A stretch of DNA of 64,000 bases from a bacterium (GCA_009772925.1 WOUQ01000002.1:62001-126000); one strand, 5' to 3'; shown: positions 9,664 through 20,802, numbered from the stretch's first letter. The notes: a model not told the origin generated them from the letters alone. Program-made: numbers and translations.

Positions 9664-9990
9664 ATGAGCGCCCTGGAAAACTTCGAGAAACTCCTCGCCC
9701 AAGGCAAGGACAACACCCTGTTGCGCTACTCGCTGGGCAACGAATGCCTGAAGCTGGGGCGGACCGACGACGCCGTCGCCCATCTCCGCGCCGCTCTCGC
9801 TTTCGACCCCGGCTATTCCGCCGCCTGGAAGCTGCTGGGCAAGGCCCAGGCCGAGGCCGGGGCCACGGCCGAAGCCCTCGACACCTACCGCCAGGGCATC
9901 GACAAGGCCGAGGCCAAGGGCGACATCCAGGCCGCCAAGGAAATGCGGGTGTTCGCCAGGCGCATCGAGAAACAACTGGCCGGCGAGTGA
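9664..9990 (+). CDS. Small tetratricopeptide-repeat protein
   Basis: LLRYSLGNECLKLGRTDDAVAHLRAALAFDPGYSAAWKLLGKAQ. Confidence 0.8.
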   Translation: MSALENFEKLLAQGKDNTLLRYSLGNECLKLGRTDDAVAHLRAALAFDPGYSAAWKLLGKAQAEAGATAEALDTYRQGIDKAEAKGDIQAAKEMRVFARRIEKQLAGE

Positions 9991-10030
9991 CCGGAACCCC
10001 CGAGCCGATTTCCGTCGTGAAGCGACGCTT

Positions 10031-10078
10031 GAAGCTCCCCTCGCCCGCAAGCGGGAGAGGGGTTGGGGGTGAGGGGAA
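10031..10078. repeat. Dispersed palindromic intergenic repeat (copy 2, opposite orientation to copy 1)
   Basis: gaagctcccctcgcccgcaagcgggagaggggttgggggtgagggg. Confidence 0.75.
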
Positions 10079-10168
10079 ACGGGCCTCCCTTGACGCTTTC
10101 CATGTGGCAGCCATGCCCGTTTCGGCTACCATCTCCCCTCATTGGATTCACAGACTTAGGAGCAGCAC

Positions 10169-10435
10169 ATGGCGCGTATGGTGCAATGCGTGAAACTCGG
10201 CCGCGAGGCCGTAGGCCTGGACTTCCCGCCCCTGCCCGGCGAACTCGGCAAGCGGGTGTTCGAGAGCATCTCCAAGGAGGCCTGGCAGGGCTGGATCAAG
10301 CTGCAGACCATGATCATCAACGAGAACCGCCTCAATCTTGCCGACGCCCAGCACCGCAAGTATCTGATGGAACAGGCCGAGAAGTACTTCTTCGGCGAAG
10401 GCGTCGGCAACCCCGAGGGCTTCCGCCCGCATTGA
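10169..10435 (+). CDS. yggX: Fe(2+)-trafficking / oxidative damage protection protein (YggX)
   Basis: [42 protein letters not shown]. Confidence 0.95.
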   Translation: MARMVQCVKLGREAVGLDFPPLPGELGKRVFESISKEAWQGWIKLQTMIINENRLNLADAQHRKYLMEQAEKYFFGEGVGNPEGFRPH

Positions 10436-10454
10436 CGTCCACACCGAGCCCGCC

Positions 10455-11195
10455 GTGAGCGAAGACAAGCAAACCCACTTCGGCTTCAAGACCGTCGCCG
10501 AGGAAGAAAAGGCCCGCAAGGTGGCCGAGGTGTTCCATTCCGTGGCCAACCGCTACGACGTCATGAACGACCTCATGTCCATGGGCCTGCACCGCGTCTG
10601 GAAGCGTTTCCTGGCCCTGCACGCGCGCCTGCGCCCCGGCCACAAGGTGCTCGACATCGCCGGCGGCACCGGCGACATCGCCCGCCTGCTGGCGGAGGAA
10701 ACCGGCCCCACCGGCGAGGTCTGGCTCACCGACATCAACGGTTCCATGCTGGGCGTGGGCCGCGACCGCATGCTCGACCAGGGCCTGATGCTGCCCGTGG
10801 CGCAGTGCGACGCGGAGAAACTGCCCTTCCCGGGCGACTACTTCGATCTGGTCACCGTCGCCTTCGGCCTGCGCAACATGACGCACAAGGAAGACGCCCT
10901 GGCCGAGATGCGCCGGGTGCTGAAGCCGGGCGGCAAGCTCATGGTGCTGGAGTTCTCCAAGGTCTGGAAGCCGCTGCAACCCCTGTACGACCTCTACTCC
11001 TTCCAGATGCTGCCGCGCATGGGCCAGGCCGTGACCAAGGACGCGGAAAGCTACCGCTATCTCGCCGAATCCATCCGCATGCACCCGGACCAGGAAACCC
11101 TGAAGGGCATGATGGAAAGCATCGGCTTCCGGAAAGTGGACTACTTCAACATGACCGCCGGAGTGGTGGCGCTGCACGTGGGGTACAAGCTGTAA
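10455..11195 (+). CDS. ubiE: Bifunctional demethylmenaquinone/2-methoxy-6-polyprenyl-benzoquinol methyltransferase
   Basis: [61 protein letters not shown] start. Confidence 0.96.
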   Translation: MSEDKQTHFGFKTVAEEEKARKVAEVFHSVANRYDVMNDLMSMGLHRVWKRFLALHARLRPGHKVLDIAGGTGDIARLLAEETGPTGEVWLTDINGSMLGVGRDRMLDQGLMLPVAQCDAEKLPFPGDYFDLVTVAFGLRNMTHKEDALAEMRRVLKPGGKLMVLEFSKVWKPLQPLYDLYSFQMLPRMGQAVTKDAESYRYLAESIRMHPDQETLKGMMESIGFRKVDYFNMTAGVVALHVGYKL

Positions 11196-11245
11196 GCGGT
11201 ATGGTCGGGCGCCAGGCCCGGGCAGTTGTTCTCCCGATAATCCGC

Positions 11246-11262
11246 GTATATCCTGTATATAC
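11246..11262. promoter_or_regulatory. Palindrome upstream of vapB (candidate autoregulatory operator)
   Basis: GTATAT-cctgt-ATATAC, perfect 6-bp arms, 17 bp upstream of the vapB start codon. Confidence 0.55.
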
Positions 11263-11279
11263 AAACAAGGGGACACAGC

Positions 11280-11516
11280 ATGCTTACACGTGTATTTAAA
11301 AGCGGTAATTCGCTCGCTGTTCGCATTCCCAAGGAATTGGTATTCGCGGACGGCCCGCAGGATGTGGAAATCGAGCGTAAGGGCAACTCGCTGGTCATCC
11401 GCCCCGTCGAGAGTCAATCCCTAGCCGGCATCATCGATGCGTTCCAGGCCTTTCCCGCAGGATTCATGGGCGAAGGGCGCGAATTCAACGAGCAGAAGGA
11501 TCGTGACTGGCGTTGA
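11280..11516 (+). CDS. vapB: AbrB/SpoVT-type antitoxin (VapB-like)
   Basis: MLTRVFKSGNSLAVRIPKELVFADGPQDVEIERKGNSLVIRP. Confidence 0.85.
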   Translation: MLTRVFKSGNSLAVRIPKELVFADGPQDVEIERKGNSLVIRPVESQSLAGIIDAFQAFPAGFMGEGREFNEQKDRDWR

Positions 11517-11531
11517 TATCGGGAGGGCACC

Positions 11532-11939
11532 ATGCGCTACATGCTGGATACCAACATCTGTATCCACCTCATCCAGAATCATCCACCGGAGGTGCTCGAC
11601 CGCTTTCGCGGCCTGCGCCAGGGCGATGTGGTCATTTCCGCGGTCACGCTGGCCGAACTACGCCATGGCGTGGAACGCGCCCCGGCCGTTAGAGATCTTG
11701 CCGCGCGCGCCCTGGACAATCTGCTCGCCTACCTGCCCGTCATGCCCTTCGACGAAGCCGCCGCCACCCGCTATGGCGTGTTGGCTGCCCTGGTGAAAGA
11801 CCGCAAGCGGGATGCCCTGGATCGCCTCATCGCCGCCCATGCCGTCAGCCTGGAACTCATCCTGGTCACCAACAATGAGGTGGACTTCAAGGACTATCCC
11901 GGCCTCACCCTGGAAAACTGGTGTAAGCCCGCCCTATAG
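11532..11939 (+). CDS. vapC: PIN-domain ribonuclease toxin VapC
   Basis: MRYMLDTNICIHLIQNHPPEVLDRF; AELRHGVE; KDRKRDALDRLIAAHA; LILVTNNEVDFKDYPGLTLENW. Confidence 0.92.
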   Translation: MRYMLDTNICIHLIQNHPPEVLDRFRGLRQGDVVISAVTLAELRHGVERAPAVRDLAARALDNLLAYLPVMPFDEAAATRYGVLAALVKDRKRDALDRLIAAHAVSLELILVTNNEVDFKDYPGLTLENWCKPAL

Positions 11940-11945
11940 AACGCG

Positions 11946-12836
11946 CTATTTCTTCTTCGCCCGCGGATGCGCCTGGTCATACACCTGGGCCAGGCGCTGG
12001 AAATCCAGATGGGTGTAGACCTGGGTGGTGGAAAGGCTGGCGTGGCCCAGCATCTCCTGCACCGCCCGCAGATCCCCGGATGACTGCAGCACGTGGCTGG
12101 CGAAGGCGTGGCGCAGGGCGTGCGGATGCACGTGGGCGGTGATGCCCTGACGCTGGGCCAGGTGCTTCAGGGCCATGCCCAGCACACTGGGAGAGATGCG
12201 GGCGCCACGAGCGCCGACGAACAGGGCATCCGGGTCGCGGGCCACCGGGTCGCGCACCGCCAGCCAGCATTCCAGGGCCGCCAGGGCCCGACCGCCCACC
12301 GGCACCACACGGGTCTTGGCGCCCTTGCCGGTCACCTTCACCTCCGCCGCCTGGCGGTCCACGTCCCCCAGGTTCAGGCCGATGAGTTCCGCCCGGCGCA
12401 GGCCGGAGGAATACATGAGTTCGAACATGGCCGCGTCGCGCCGGGACCAGACGTCGTCGCCGGGGTGTTCCAGGAGGTGGGCCATCTCGTCCACAGAGAG
12501 GGCGTTGGGCAGTTTCTTTTCCCCCTTGGGCGGACGCAGGCCCAGGCAGGGGTTGGCCTCCACCGCGCCCTGGCGGGCCAGGTAGTGGAAGAAGCTGCGC
12601 CAGGCGGACAGGGTGCGGGCCAGCGTCTTGGCTTTCAGGCCCGCACCGTGCAGGCCGGCCAGGGCGCGGCGGATGTCGTGCGAAGTGAGTTGCGCCGGCG
12701 GCCGCTCGCCGACCCGTTCCAGCAGGTGGCGCAAGTCGAAGGCGTAGGTGGCGACGGTGTTGGGGCTGTAGTGGCGCGCCGTCAGGTGGGCGAGGAAGGC
12801 GGCGACGGGCTGGGAGAGGATGCCGGCGTCGACCAT
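11946..12836 (-). CDS. xerC: Site-specific tyrosine recombinase XerC
   Basis: YSSGLRRAELIGLNLGDVD; HPHALRHAFASHVLQSSGDLRAVQEMLGHASLSTTQVYTHLDF. Confidence 0.95.
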   Translation of the reverse strand: MVDAGILSQPVAAFLAHLTARHYSPNTVATYAFDLRHLLERVGERPPAQLTSHDIRRALAGLHGAGLKAKTLARTLSAWRSFFHYLARQGAVEANPCLGLRPPKGEKKLPNALSVDEMAHLLEHPGDDVWSRRDAAMFELMYSSGLRRAELIGLNLGDVDRQAAEVKVTGKGAKTRVVPVGGRALAALECWLAVRDPVARDPDALFVGARGARISPSVLGMALKHLAQRQGITAHVHPHALRHAFASHVLQSSGDLRAVQEMLGHASLSTTQVYTHLDFQRLAQVYDQAHPRAKKK

Positions 12837-12862
12837 GGCGGATCAGTCCGGCCCGCGAAAAA

Positions 12863-13002
12863 CACCCTCTCCCGCACTGCCGCGCACCCCTCCCCCGCAG
12901 GCGGGGGGCGAAGGCGGGAATTCGGCAAGCATCGCTTGCCGCCGCCGCAGCCGGACGGCTGTGCAAAGCCGTCCGTGGACGGGGCTGGGGGAGAGGGAAT
13001 TC
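12863..13002. repeat. G/C-rich imperfect palindromic intergenic repeat related to copies 1 and 2
   Basis: caccctctcccgc...cccctcccccgcaggcggggggcg...ggggctgggggagaggga. Confidence 0.55.
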
Positions 13003-13018
13003 ATCACGCCGCCGCCGG

Positions 13019-13666
13019 TCACAAAAACCGGGATACGGCCGCGCCGGACAATTCGGCCAGCCAGGACAGGTAGAGGGTGCCCATCTCCGGATAGAAGCGT
13101 TTCGCGTCCTCCGAGGCCAGCACCAGCAGGCCGTTCAGGTTGTCCTCGCGCAGGGGAGCGAGGGCGAAGGACTTCTGGTTGCCGCCGACGGCGCCGAACC
13201 AGCCGCGCACCTCGTCCGGCACCTCGGCCCCGCAGCGGGGCTGGGTGAGGCCGGTCATGAGCACCTTGACGTCGGCGCTGACCGCTGAGAATTCAGGCAT
13301 GTCCGGCGCGCTGTCGGCCCATACCCGCAGCGTGGCGTGCGGCACGGCGAAACTCTCCGACAGGGAAAGGTGCAGCGACTGGAACACCGCCTCCAGGCTG
13401 CGCGCCCGCATCAGGCCCAGTGACAGCTGGTGCAGCTTGTCGCCGATGGCGTCGTTCTCCTCGGCGAACTGGATGAACTCGCGCAGCTTCAGTTCCAGGC
13501 CGCGGGACTTGTCGCGCAGGGCCAGCACCTGGCGCTCGCCCAGGGAAATGGCCTGGCCGCTGTAGGGATGGGGCACGCTGATGTCGGTCAGCAACTCGGG
13601 GTGGCCGACGAAGAACTCCGGGTTGAGCCTGAGGAATTCGCTGATCTGTTCGGGGGAAATGTTCAT
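13019..13666 (-). CDS. DUF484 family protein
   Basis: [53 protein letters not shown]; dapF-DUF484-xerC gene order. Confidence 0.92.
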   Translation of the reverse strand: MNISPEQISEFLRLNPEFFVGHPELLTDISVPHPYSGQAISLGERQVLALRDKSRGLELKLREFIQFAEENDAIGDKLHQLSLGLMRARSLEAVFQSLHLSLSESFAVPHATLRVWADSAPDMPEFSAVSADVKVLMTGLTQPRCGAEVPDEVRGWFGAVGGNQKSFALAPLREDNLNGLLVLASEDAKRFYPEMGTLYLSWLAELSGAAVSRFL

Positions 13667-14505
13667 AGATCGATCTCGCCTTCGAAAACGGTGACGGCCG
13701 GGCCGGTGAGGAATACGGAATGGGTAGCACCGGCCCAGAAAATGGACAGGTCGCCGCCGCGGGTGTGGACGCTGACGGTATCGTCCAGCAGCCCGCGCGT
13801 GATGCCGGCCACCACGGCGGCGCAGGCGCCGGTGCCGCAGGCCAGGGTCTCGCCGCTGCCGCGCTCGAACACCCGCAGCCGCACCGCGCGCCGGTGCAGC
13901 ACCTGCATGAAGCCGACGTTCACCCGCTGCGGGAAGCGGGGATGGTGTTCGATCCTCGCGCCCAGTTCGCACACCGGGGCGTCGTCCAGGTTGCACACCA
14001 CCCGCACGGCGTGGGGGTTGCCCATGGACAGGGCGGAGATCTCCACCGGCTCGATGCCCCGCGGGCCTTCGACGTCGATGACGTAGGTAAGGGCACGGGC
14101 ATCGGCGATGAAGGGGATGTCGGCGGGCTCGAAACGGGGCGGCCCCATGTCCACGGTGACACGGCCGTCGTCCTCCAGCTTCGGCACGATGATGCCGGAG
14201 GCGGTCTCGACGCGGATTTCCCGCTTCGGCGTCAGGCCCTTGTCATGCACGAAGCGGACGAAGCAACGGGCGCCGTTGCCGCACTGCTGCACCTCGCCGC
14301 CGTCGGCGTTGAAGATGCGGTAGCGGAAGTCGGTGTCGGGCCGGGTGGGCGCTTCCACCAGCAATATCTGGTCGCAGCCCACGCCGAAATGGCGATCGGC
14401 GATGGCCCGGTACTGGTCCGGGCTGAGGTCGACGCGTCGGCTGATGCCGTCGAACACGACGAAGTCGTTGCCGGCGCCCTGCATCTTGGTGAAGGGAAGT
14501 CTCAT
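13663..14505 (-). CDS. dapF: Diaminopimelate epimerase
   Basis: [55 protein letters not shown]. Confidence 0.97.
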   Translation of the reverse strand: MRLPFTKMQGAGNDFVVFDGISRRVDLSPDQYRAIADRHFGVGCDQILLVEAPTRPDTDFRYRIFNADGGEVQQCGNGARCFVRFVHDKGLTPKREIRVETASGIIVPKLEDDGRVTVDMGPPRFEPADIPFIADARALTYVIDVEGPRGIEPVEISALSMGNPHAVRVVCNLDDAPVCELGARIEHHPRFPQRVNVGFMQVLHRRAVRLRVFERGSGETLACGTGACAAVVAGITRGLLDDTVSVHTRGGDLSIFWAGATHSVFLTGPAVTVFEGEIDL

Positions 14506-14512
14506 GCGGGGA

Positions 14513-14995
14513 TTATCCCGTTGTCGCCTCTTCCTGAGCCAGCCTCAGGATGTAATGGGCGAAATCCGGGTCCTCGCCGCGCAACAGCTCGGGCAGGCGT
14601 TCGCGAAACTCCTCGCGCTGGCACCACTCGCGCATGTAGTCCTCCCAGGAATGCCAGCGGCGCAGTTGCTTTTCGCTCATGCCCGGCTCCCAGACCAGGA
14701 GATAGGCGCGCTCGAACAGCGAGATGAGCATGTCGAAGATGACCCACATGCGCTCGCGCTGCTCTTCGCTGAGGTCGGGCGTCGAGGTCTGGCTGCGCAG
14801 CTTCAAGTCGGGATTGGCGAGCACCACTTCGAGGAAGTCGATGTAGGCGTCGGAAAGCTGCTGCCAGGTGGCCTCCTCCTCGTTCTCCCGCTCCTTGCGC
14901 TGGTCGAACAGGAAGACGCCGATGGCGAAGGGCAGACCCACCACGGTGACGACGTAGGACAGCAGTTCCCAGGTTTCCAGTGCCACGCGCGTCAC
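14513..14995 (-). CDS. Hypothetical membrane-anchored protein
   Basis: [41 protein letters not shown]; one TM helix then a helical soluble domain; GTG start assumed. Confidence 0.6.
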   Translation of the reverse strand: MTRVALETWELLSYVVTVVGLPFAIGVFLFDQRKERENEEEATWQQLSDAYIDFLEVVLANPDLKLRSQTSTPDLSEEQRERMWVIFDMLISLFERAYLLVWEPGMSEKQLRRWHSWEDYMREWCQREEFRERLPELLRGEDPDFAHYILRLAQEEATTG

Positions 14996-15408
14996 CCCAT
15001 CAAGGCCACGTAGTCCTTGAAGATGCAGCGGTCCATCACCACGCACAGGCCCGCCTCGCGCGCTTTCTCGGCGGCCTCCTCGTGGACGATGTCCTCCTGG
15101 ATCCAGAGGGCCGGGGCGTTGATGGCCAGGCACTCATCGACGATGCCGGGGATGGCGGATGACTCCCGGAAGACATTCACCAGGTCCACAGGGAAAGGGA
15201 TGTCGGCCAGACGCGCGTAGGCTTTTTCGCCCAGCACCTGCTCCACCGCCGGACGCACCGGCACGATGCGGTAGCCGAAGCGCTGCATGGCCTGCGACAC
15301 GCCGAAGCTGGGGCGGTCGGGCTTCGGCGAGAGGCCAACCACGGCGATGGTTTTCACCCGTGTCAGCAGGGCTTTGAGGTCTTCGGGTCCGGGGTTCTGA
15401 AAACTCAT
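14992..15408 (-). CDS. CoA-binding domain protein (YccU-like)
   Basis: IAVVGLSPKPDRPSFGVSQAMQRFGYRIVPVRP; ALWIQEDIVHEEAAEKAREAGLCVVMDRC. Confidence 0.9.
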   Translation of the reverse strand: MSFQNPGPEDLKALLTRVKTIAVVGLSPKPDRPSFGVSQAMQRFGYRIVPVRPAVEQVLGEKAYARLADIPFPVDLVNVFRESSAIPGIVDECLAINAPALWIQEDIVHEEAAEKAREAGLCVVMDRCIFKDYVALMG

Positions 15409-15431
15409 GGCTTCTCCTTCGATGCTCAGCG

Positions 15432-15944
15432 TCATCCCGGCATGGCCGCGGGCAGATCCATGCAGAGGACGTAATCATCCATCACAAAGCCCCCACCGAT
15501 GTCCTCGACAATGAGGGTGGCGACCGTGAAACCGTGCTTCAGGTAGGCCTCGATGGCCTGCCGGTTCTGCCGGTTGACGCGCAGCACCAGGCGGCTGAAG
15601 CCGTGTTCGCGCGCGCGCCGGGCCACCTCGGCGATGAGTGTGCCGCCGATGCCGCGGCGCTGCCAGCCGGTGTCCACGTAAAGCTTGTCGAGCTTGTAGT
15701 CGCCGGCTTCCAGCGTGTGCCCGTGCGCGAAGCCGACCAGGGTTCCCGCCGCGCGCGCCGCCAGCCACAGATCGCCGCGCGCCAGCAGCTGCCGCACCAG
15801 GCCGGGCTTGTAGCGCTGGCCCAGCATGTACTCGATCTGTTCCGGGCTGATGATGCCGGGATAGTGGGCGCGCCAGACCCGCCCGGCCAGTTCAACCAGG
15901 GCTTCCGCCTCGTCCAGGCGCAGGGGGGCGACCTCAATCGTCAT
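15432..15944 (-). CDS. GNAT family N-acetyltransferase
   Basis: LDKLYVDTGWQRRGIGGTLIAEVARRAREHGFSRLVLRVNRQNRQAIEAYLKHGF. Confidence 0.9.
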   Translation of the reverse strand: MTIEVAPLRLDEAEALVELAGRVWRAHYPGIISPEQIEYMLGQRYKPGLVRQLLARGDLWLAARAAGTLVGFAHGHTLEAGDYKLDKLYVDTGWQRRGIGGTLIAEVARRAREHGFSRLVLRVNRQNRQAIEAYLKHGFTVATLIVEDIGGGFVMDDYVLCMDLPAAMPG

Positions 15945-16821
15945 AGAGTGCGCCCTTGGCGCCTTCCGGTTGGGTCTTGAAGCGCCGGTGCAGCCAGAAA
16001 TACTGCTCCGGCATTTCCCGCACCCGCTCCTCGATGAAGGCGTTCATGCGCCGGGTGTCGGCTTCCACGTCCTGCGTCGGGAAATCCTCCCAGGCCGGAT
16101 AGAACCGGGTGGCCCAGCCCGAACCTTCGCGGCGCGTGATGCAGGGCACCACCACCGCGCCGGTGGCCTTGGCCAGGCGCGATAGGCCGGTGACGGTGGC
16201 GGCGGGGACGCCGAAAAAAGTGTCGAAGATGGCGTCTTTGGGCCCGAAGTCCATGTCCGGCAGGTAGTAGAACGGCAGCCCCTTGCGGATGGCGCGGATG
16301 ACCGGCTTGATGCCGTCGCGGCGCGAATACATCTCGGAATGCCGCCCGCCATGGCTGAACCGGGTGCGGGCATGCAGCATGACGCGGTCCAGGTGGGGAT
16401 TCTTGATGCGTGCGTAAAGCGAAACACAGGGGGCAAAATCGACGCTGACCCGAACGCCGCCGACGTTCAGGCCGACGAAATGCGGCGCCAGCCAGATGAC
16501 CGGCTTGCCAGCGTGAGCCGTGAAGTGTTCCAGGCCTTCCAGGCGGGTCAGCTGTTCCACCTGTCTGCGGCTGCCCCACCAGGACACCGTGTCCTGCATG
16601 AACGCCCGCCCCAGCAAGCGGAAATGGGCCTTGAGCACACGCTCGCGCTCGGCCTCGGACCACTCCGGGAAGCACAGGCGCAGGTTGGTCCCCGCGATGT
16701 GGCGCCGGCTCGCCGCAAGGAAATAGAGCAGCCGCCCCAACAGCTCGCCCAATGAGCCGAGGGCGGCGGCCGGCAGCAGGGCATGCGCCAGGCGCAAGAG
16801 CAGGATGCCGAGACGTTTCAT
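15934..16821 (-). CDS. Lysophospholipid/lipid A acyltransferase (LpxL/HtrB family)
   Basis: MKRLGILLLRLAHALLPAAALGSLGELLGRLLYF; LAPHFVGLNVGG; YYLPDMDFGPKDAIFDTFFGVPAATVTGLSRLAK. Confidence 0.9.
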   Translation of the reverse strand: MKRLGILLLRLAHALLPAAALGSLGELLGRLLYFLAASRRHIAGTNLRLCFPEWSEAERERVLKAHFRLLGRAFMQDTVSWWGSRRQVEQLTRLEGLEHFTAHAGKPVIWLAPHFVGLNVGGVRVSVDFAPCVSLYARIKNPHLDRVMLHARTRFSHGGRHSEMYSRRDGIKPVIRAIRKGLPFYYLPDMDFGPKDAIFDTFFGVPAATVTGLSRLAKATGAVVVPCITRREGSGWATRFYPAWEDFPTQDVEADTRRMNAFIEERVREMPEQYFWLHRRFKTQPEGAKGALYDD

Positions 16822-17110
16822 CGACGGACCTTGTCGGAAGGCATGGGGCGCCCGGCGAGCGCGACCACCTCGCGCCCGATGGGCGGAGAAGCGGCGTGAA
16901 CCGTGGAAGCGGAAGCCAGACGCATGCGGATGGCAGGAAAGTTGACCCGATAACCCATGCAAGGCTAGCATGCGCCTGCCGCCGAGTTAATTGCAGCGAT
17001 GCATTCAGACAAATTGCGGGCGGGGTACAAATCCAGCTAAAGCGTCCCGCTCCTGTTCCCCGGAGCCGGTTCGCCGGTCTAGATGGGGAAAACGTTTACA
17101 GGAGCTTTTC

Positions 17111-18304
17111 ATGAGCAGGGACTACCTCTTCACCTCGGAATCCGTTTCCGAAGGCCATCCTGACAAGGTCGCCGACCAGATCTCCGACGCCATCCTCGAC
17201 GCCATCCTGACCCAGGATCCCACCGCCCGCGTCGCCGCCGAGACCCTGGTGACCACCGGCCTGGTGGTGCTGGCGGGCGAGATCACCACCCACGCCCAGG
17301 TCAACTACGCCAAGGTCGCCCGGGAGACCGTGCGCTCCATCGGCTATGCCGACCCGCACCTGCGCTTCGACGCCGACGGCTGCTCGGTGCACGTCTGCTA
17401 CGGCCAGCAGAGCCCGGACATCGCCCAGGGCGTGGACCGGGCCTCCGACGACTACCTGAACCAGGGCGCCGGCGACCAGGGCCTGATGTTCGGCTACGCC
17501 TGCGACGAGACGCCGTCGCTGATGCCCCTGCCCATCTACCTGTCGCACCGGCTGGTGGAACGCCAGGCCATGCTGCGCAAGGACGGCCGCCTGCCCTGGC
17601 TGCGCCCGGACGCGAAGTCCCAGGTGACCCTGCGCTACGTCGACGGCAAGCCCCACAGTATCGACACCGTGGTGCTCTCCACCCAGCACCATTCGGAAAT
17701 GGCCGAGGAGATCGACGGCAACAAGCGCATGAAGCAGGCCGCCATCGACGCCATCATCGAGGACATCATCCAGCCCGTGCTGCCCAGGGAACTGGTCAAG
17801 GGCGACATCAAGTACCTGGTGAACCCCACCGGCGTCTTCGAGATCGGCGGCCCCCACGGCGATGCCGGCCTCACCGGCCGCAAGATCATCGTCGACACCT
17901 ACGGCGGCGCGGCCCCCCACGGCGGCGGCGCCTTCTCCGGCAAGGATCCGTCCAAGGTGGACCGCTCCGCCGCCTACGCCGCCCGCTACGTGGCCAAGAA
18001 CATCGTCGCCGCCGGCCTCGCCAGCAAGTGCCTGGTGCAGGTCAGCTACGCCATCGGCGTCGCCCAGCCCACCTCCATCATGCTGGAGACCTACGGCACC
18101 GGCAGGATCGCCGACGAGAAACTCACCGAACTGGTGAAAGCCCACTTCGACCTGCGCCCCAAGGGCATCGTCGCCATGCTCGACCTGCTGCGGCCCATCT
18201 ACCGCAAGACCGCCGCCTACGGCCATTTCGGCCGGGACGAGCCGGAGTTCACCTGGGAAAACACGAACAAGGCGGAAATTCTCAAGGCCGACGCCGGTCT
18301 GTAA
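17111..18304 (+). CDS. metK: S-adenosylmethionine synthetase
   Basis: [67 protein letters not shown]. Confidence 0.98.
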   Translation: MSRDYLFTSESVSEGHPDKVADQISDAILDAILTQDPTARVAAETLVTTGLVVLAGEITTHAQVNYAKVARETVRSIGYADPHLRFDADGCSVHVCYGQQSPDIAQGVDRASDDYLNQGAGDQGLMFGYACDETPSLMPLPIYLSHRLVERQAMLRKDGRLPWLRPDAKSQVTLRYVDGKPHSIDTVVLSTQHHSEMAEEIDGNKRMKQAAIDAIIEDIIQPVLPRELVKGDIKYLVNPTGVFEIGGPHGDAGLTGRKIIVDTYGGAAPHGGGAFSGKDPSKVDRSAAYAARYVAKNIVAAGLASKCLVQVSYAIGVAQPTSIMLETYGTGRIADEKLTELVKAHFDLRPKGIVAMLDLLRPIYRKTAAYGHFGRDEPEFTWENTNKAEILKADAGL

Positions 18305-18316
18305 GCCATTTGACCC

Positions 18317-18386
18317 CGCCGAGGGGCGCTGCGACCCATGCCCATGGGCCAGGCTCGGATGGGGTTACCTGATGGAACCGCGCCCG
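18317..18386 (+). promoter_or_regulatory. S-adenosylhomocysteine (SAH) riboswitch upstream of ahcY
   Basis: CCGAGGGGCGCUGCGACCCAUGCCCAUGGGCCAGGCUCGG: P1 ccgag(18319-18323)/ctcgg(18354-18358), P2 cccatg/catggg, 6-bp pseudoknot gggcgc(18324-18329)/gcgccc(18380-18385), P4 ggtt/aacc; ahcY start 21 nt downstream. Confidence 0.93.
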
Positions 18387-18406
18387 TTCATGCAAGGAGT
18401 TGTTCA

Positions 18407-19807
<1,401 letters not shown>

Positions 19808-19832
19808 CAGTCCTCCGGGCGGGTTCCATATT

Positions 19833-19860
19833 GGCTCCATAACGCATCCGTTGTGGAGCC
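19833..19860. promoter_or_regulatory. Inverted repeat just upstream of the RHH antitoxin (candidate operator or mRNA hairpin)
   Basis: GGCTCCA-t-AACG-catc-CGTT-g-TGGAGCC; 7-bp outer and 4-bp inner perfect arms. Confidence 0.5.
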
Positions 19861-19864
19861 CATC

Positions 19865-20254
19865 ATGCCCAACCTGTCCATCAAATCCGTGCCCGAGGAG
19901 CTGGCGGAAAGCCTCCGCCAGCGGGCCGCTCGCAACCATCGCTCGCTGCAAGGCGAATTGATGGCCATCCTGGAGGCAGCCGTGGCGGAGGCCGCCGCAC
20001 CCTCCACATCCCAAATCACGGCTGAACGCACCGCATCCAGACCAAGCTTCAGCGAGGCGGCGTCGGCGTTCAGGCAACGCTTCTCGACCCCCTTAGGTGA
20101 AAAGCTGGATTCGACCGCGATCGTTCGCGAGATGCGCGACACCCACTACGGCGAGGCTTGGGTCATGGCCCGCGTCAAGGACGGGCATTGGCCCCCACAA
20201 GAGGGTGATTCCGAGCCCATTCCCAAGGACGGTCCGGTCCATAAAGCCCCATGA
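19865..20254 (+). CDS. FitA/Arc-like ribbon-helix-helix antitoxin
   Basis: MPNLSIKSVPEELAESLRQRAARNHRSLQGELMAILEAAVAEA; overlaps the PIN gene by 4 nt. Confidence 0.85.
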   Translation: MPNLSIKSVPEELAESLRQRAARNHRSLQGELMAILEAAVAEAAAPSTSQITAERTASRPSFSEAASAFRQRFSTPLGEKLDSTAIVREMRDTHYGEAWVMARVKDGHWPPQEGDSEPIPKDGPVHKAP

Positions 20255-20688
20255 AGCTGATCGTCGCCGAACCGCCCGCCACGTATCGCCGGAACCCACC
20301 CGCCGTCGTCGATTCCAGCGTACTCGCGGCCTTCATCTATCTGGAGCCGGAGGCCGCCGAGGTCGAGGCGCGCGTGAGCCCTTGCACGTTGTTCGCCCCC
20401 AACATCCTGCCTCTGGAAATCGCCAATGTCGCCATGAACAAGCTGCGGCGCGGCATTGCCAGCGCGCCCGAATTGGGCGAGCGGCTGGCCGGTTTCGATT
20501 TCGCCTGCGTCAATTTGCGTGAAGTCCCGGCGGTGGAAGCCTTCGCGCTCGCCGCCCATTACCGCCTCTCCGCCTACGACGCCGCCTACCTCTGGCTGGC
20601 CGGCGAACTGCGCGCGCCACTGCTCACCTTTGACAACCGGCTGGCCGAGGTGGCCCGGGATTACCTGGCCCGGCTGCCGCCGCCGTGA
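20251..20688 (+). CDS. PIN-domain toxin (FitB/VapC-like)
   Basis: AVVDSSVLAAFIYLEPEAAEVEARV; LPLEIANVAMNKLRRG; YRLSAYDAAYLWLAGELRAPLLTFDNRLAEVA. Confidence 0.88.
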   Translation: MKLIVAEPPATYRRNPPAVVDSSVLAAFIYLEPEAAEVEARVSPCTLFAPNILPLEIANVAMNKLRRGIASAPELGERLAGFDFACVNLREVPAVEAFALAAHYRLSAYDAAYLWLAGELRAPLLTFDNRLAEVARDYLARLPPP

Positions 20689-20762
20689 TACGGGCGCTGT
20701 TAAAGCCAGCTTTGATTTGCCAGGCCGCTATTAAAAGTTGGGGCCGTTTTCTTGAGTAAGTC

Positions 20763-20787
20763 TGCAATACGACCCCAGTCTATTGTA
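20763..20787. promoter_or_regulatory. Candidate Fic operator, distal copy
   Basis: TGCAATA-N11-TATTGTA (one mismatch from a perfect palindrome). Confidence 0.5.
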
Positions 20788-20802
20788 CTAATCGTATATT
20801 TT

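Noticed and set aside
11946-12836. XerC as a phage/ICE integrase marking an island
   Set aside because: Sits in the conserved dapF-DUF484-xerC order and has housekeeping XerC features; adjacent vapBC alone does not define an island.
16900-17110. SAM riboswitch upstream of metK
   Set aside because: No SAM-I or SAM-II core sequence found by eye; only a generic hairpin, reported separately with low interest.
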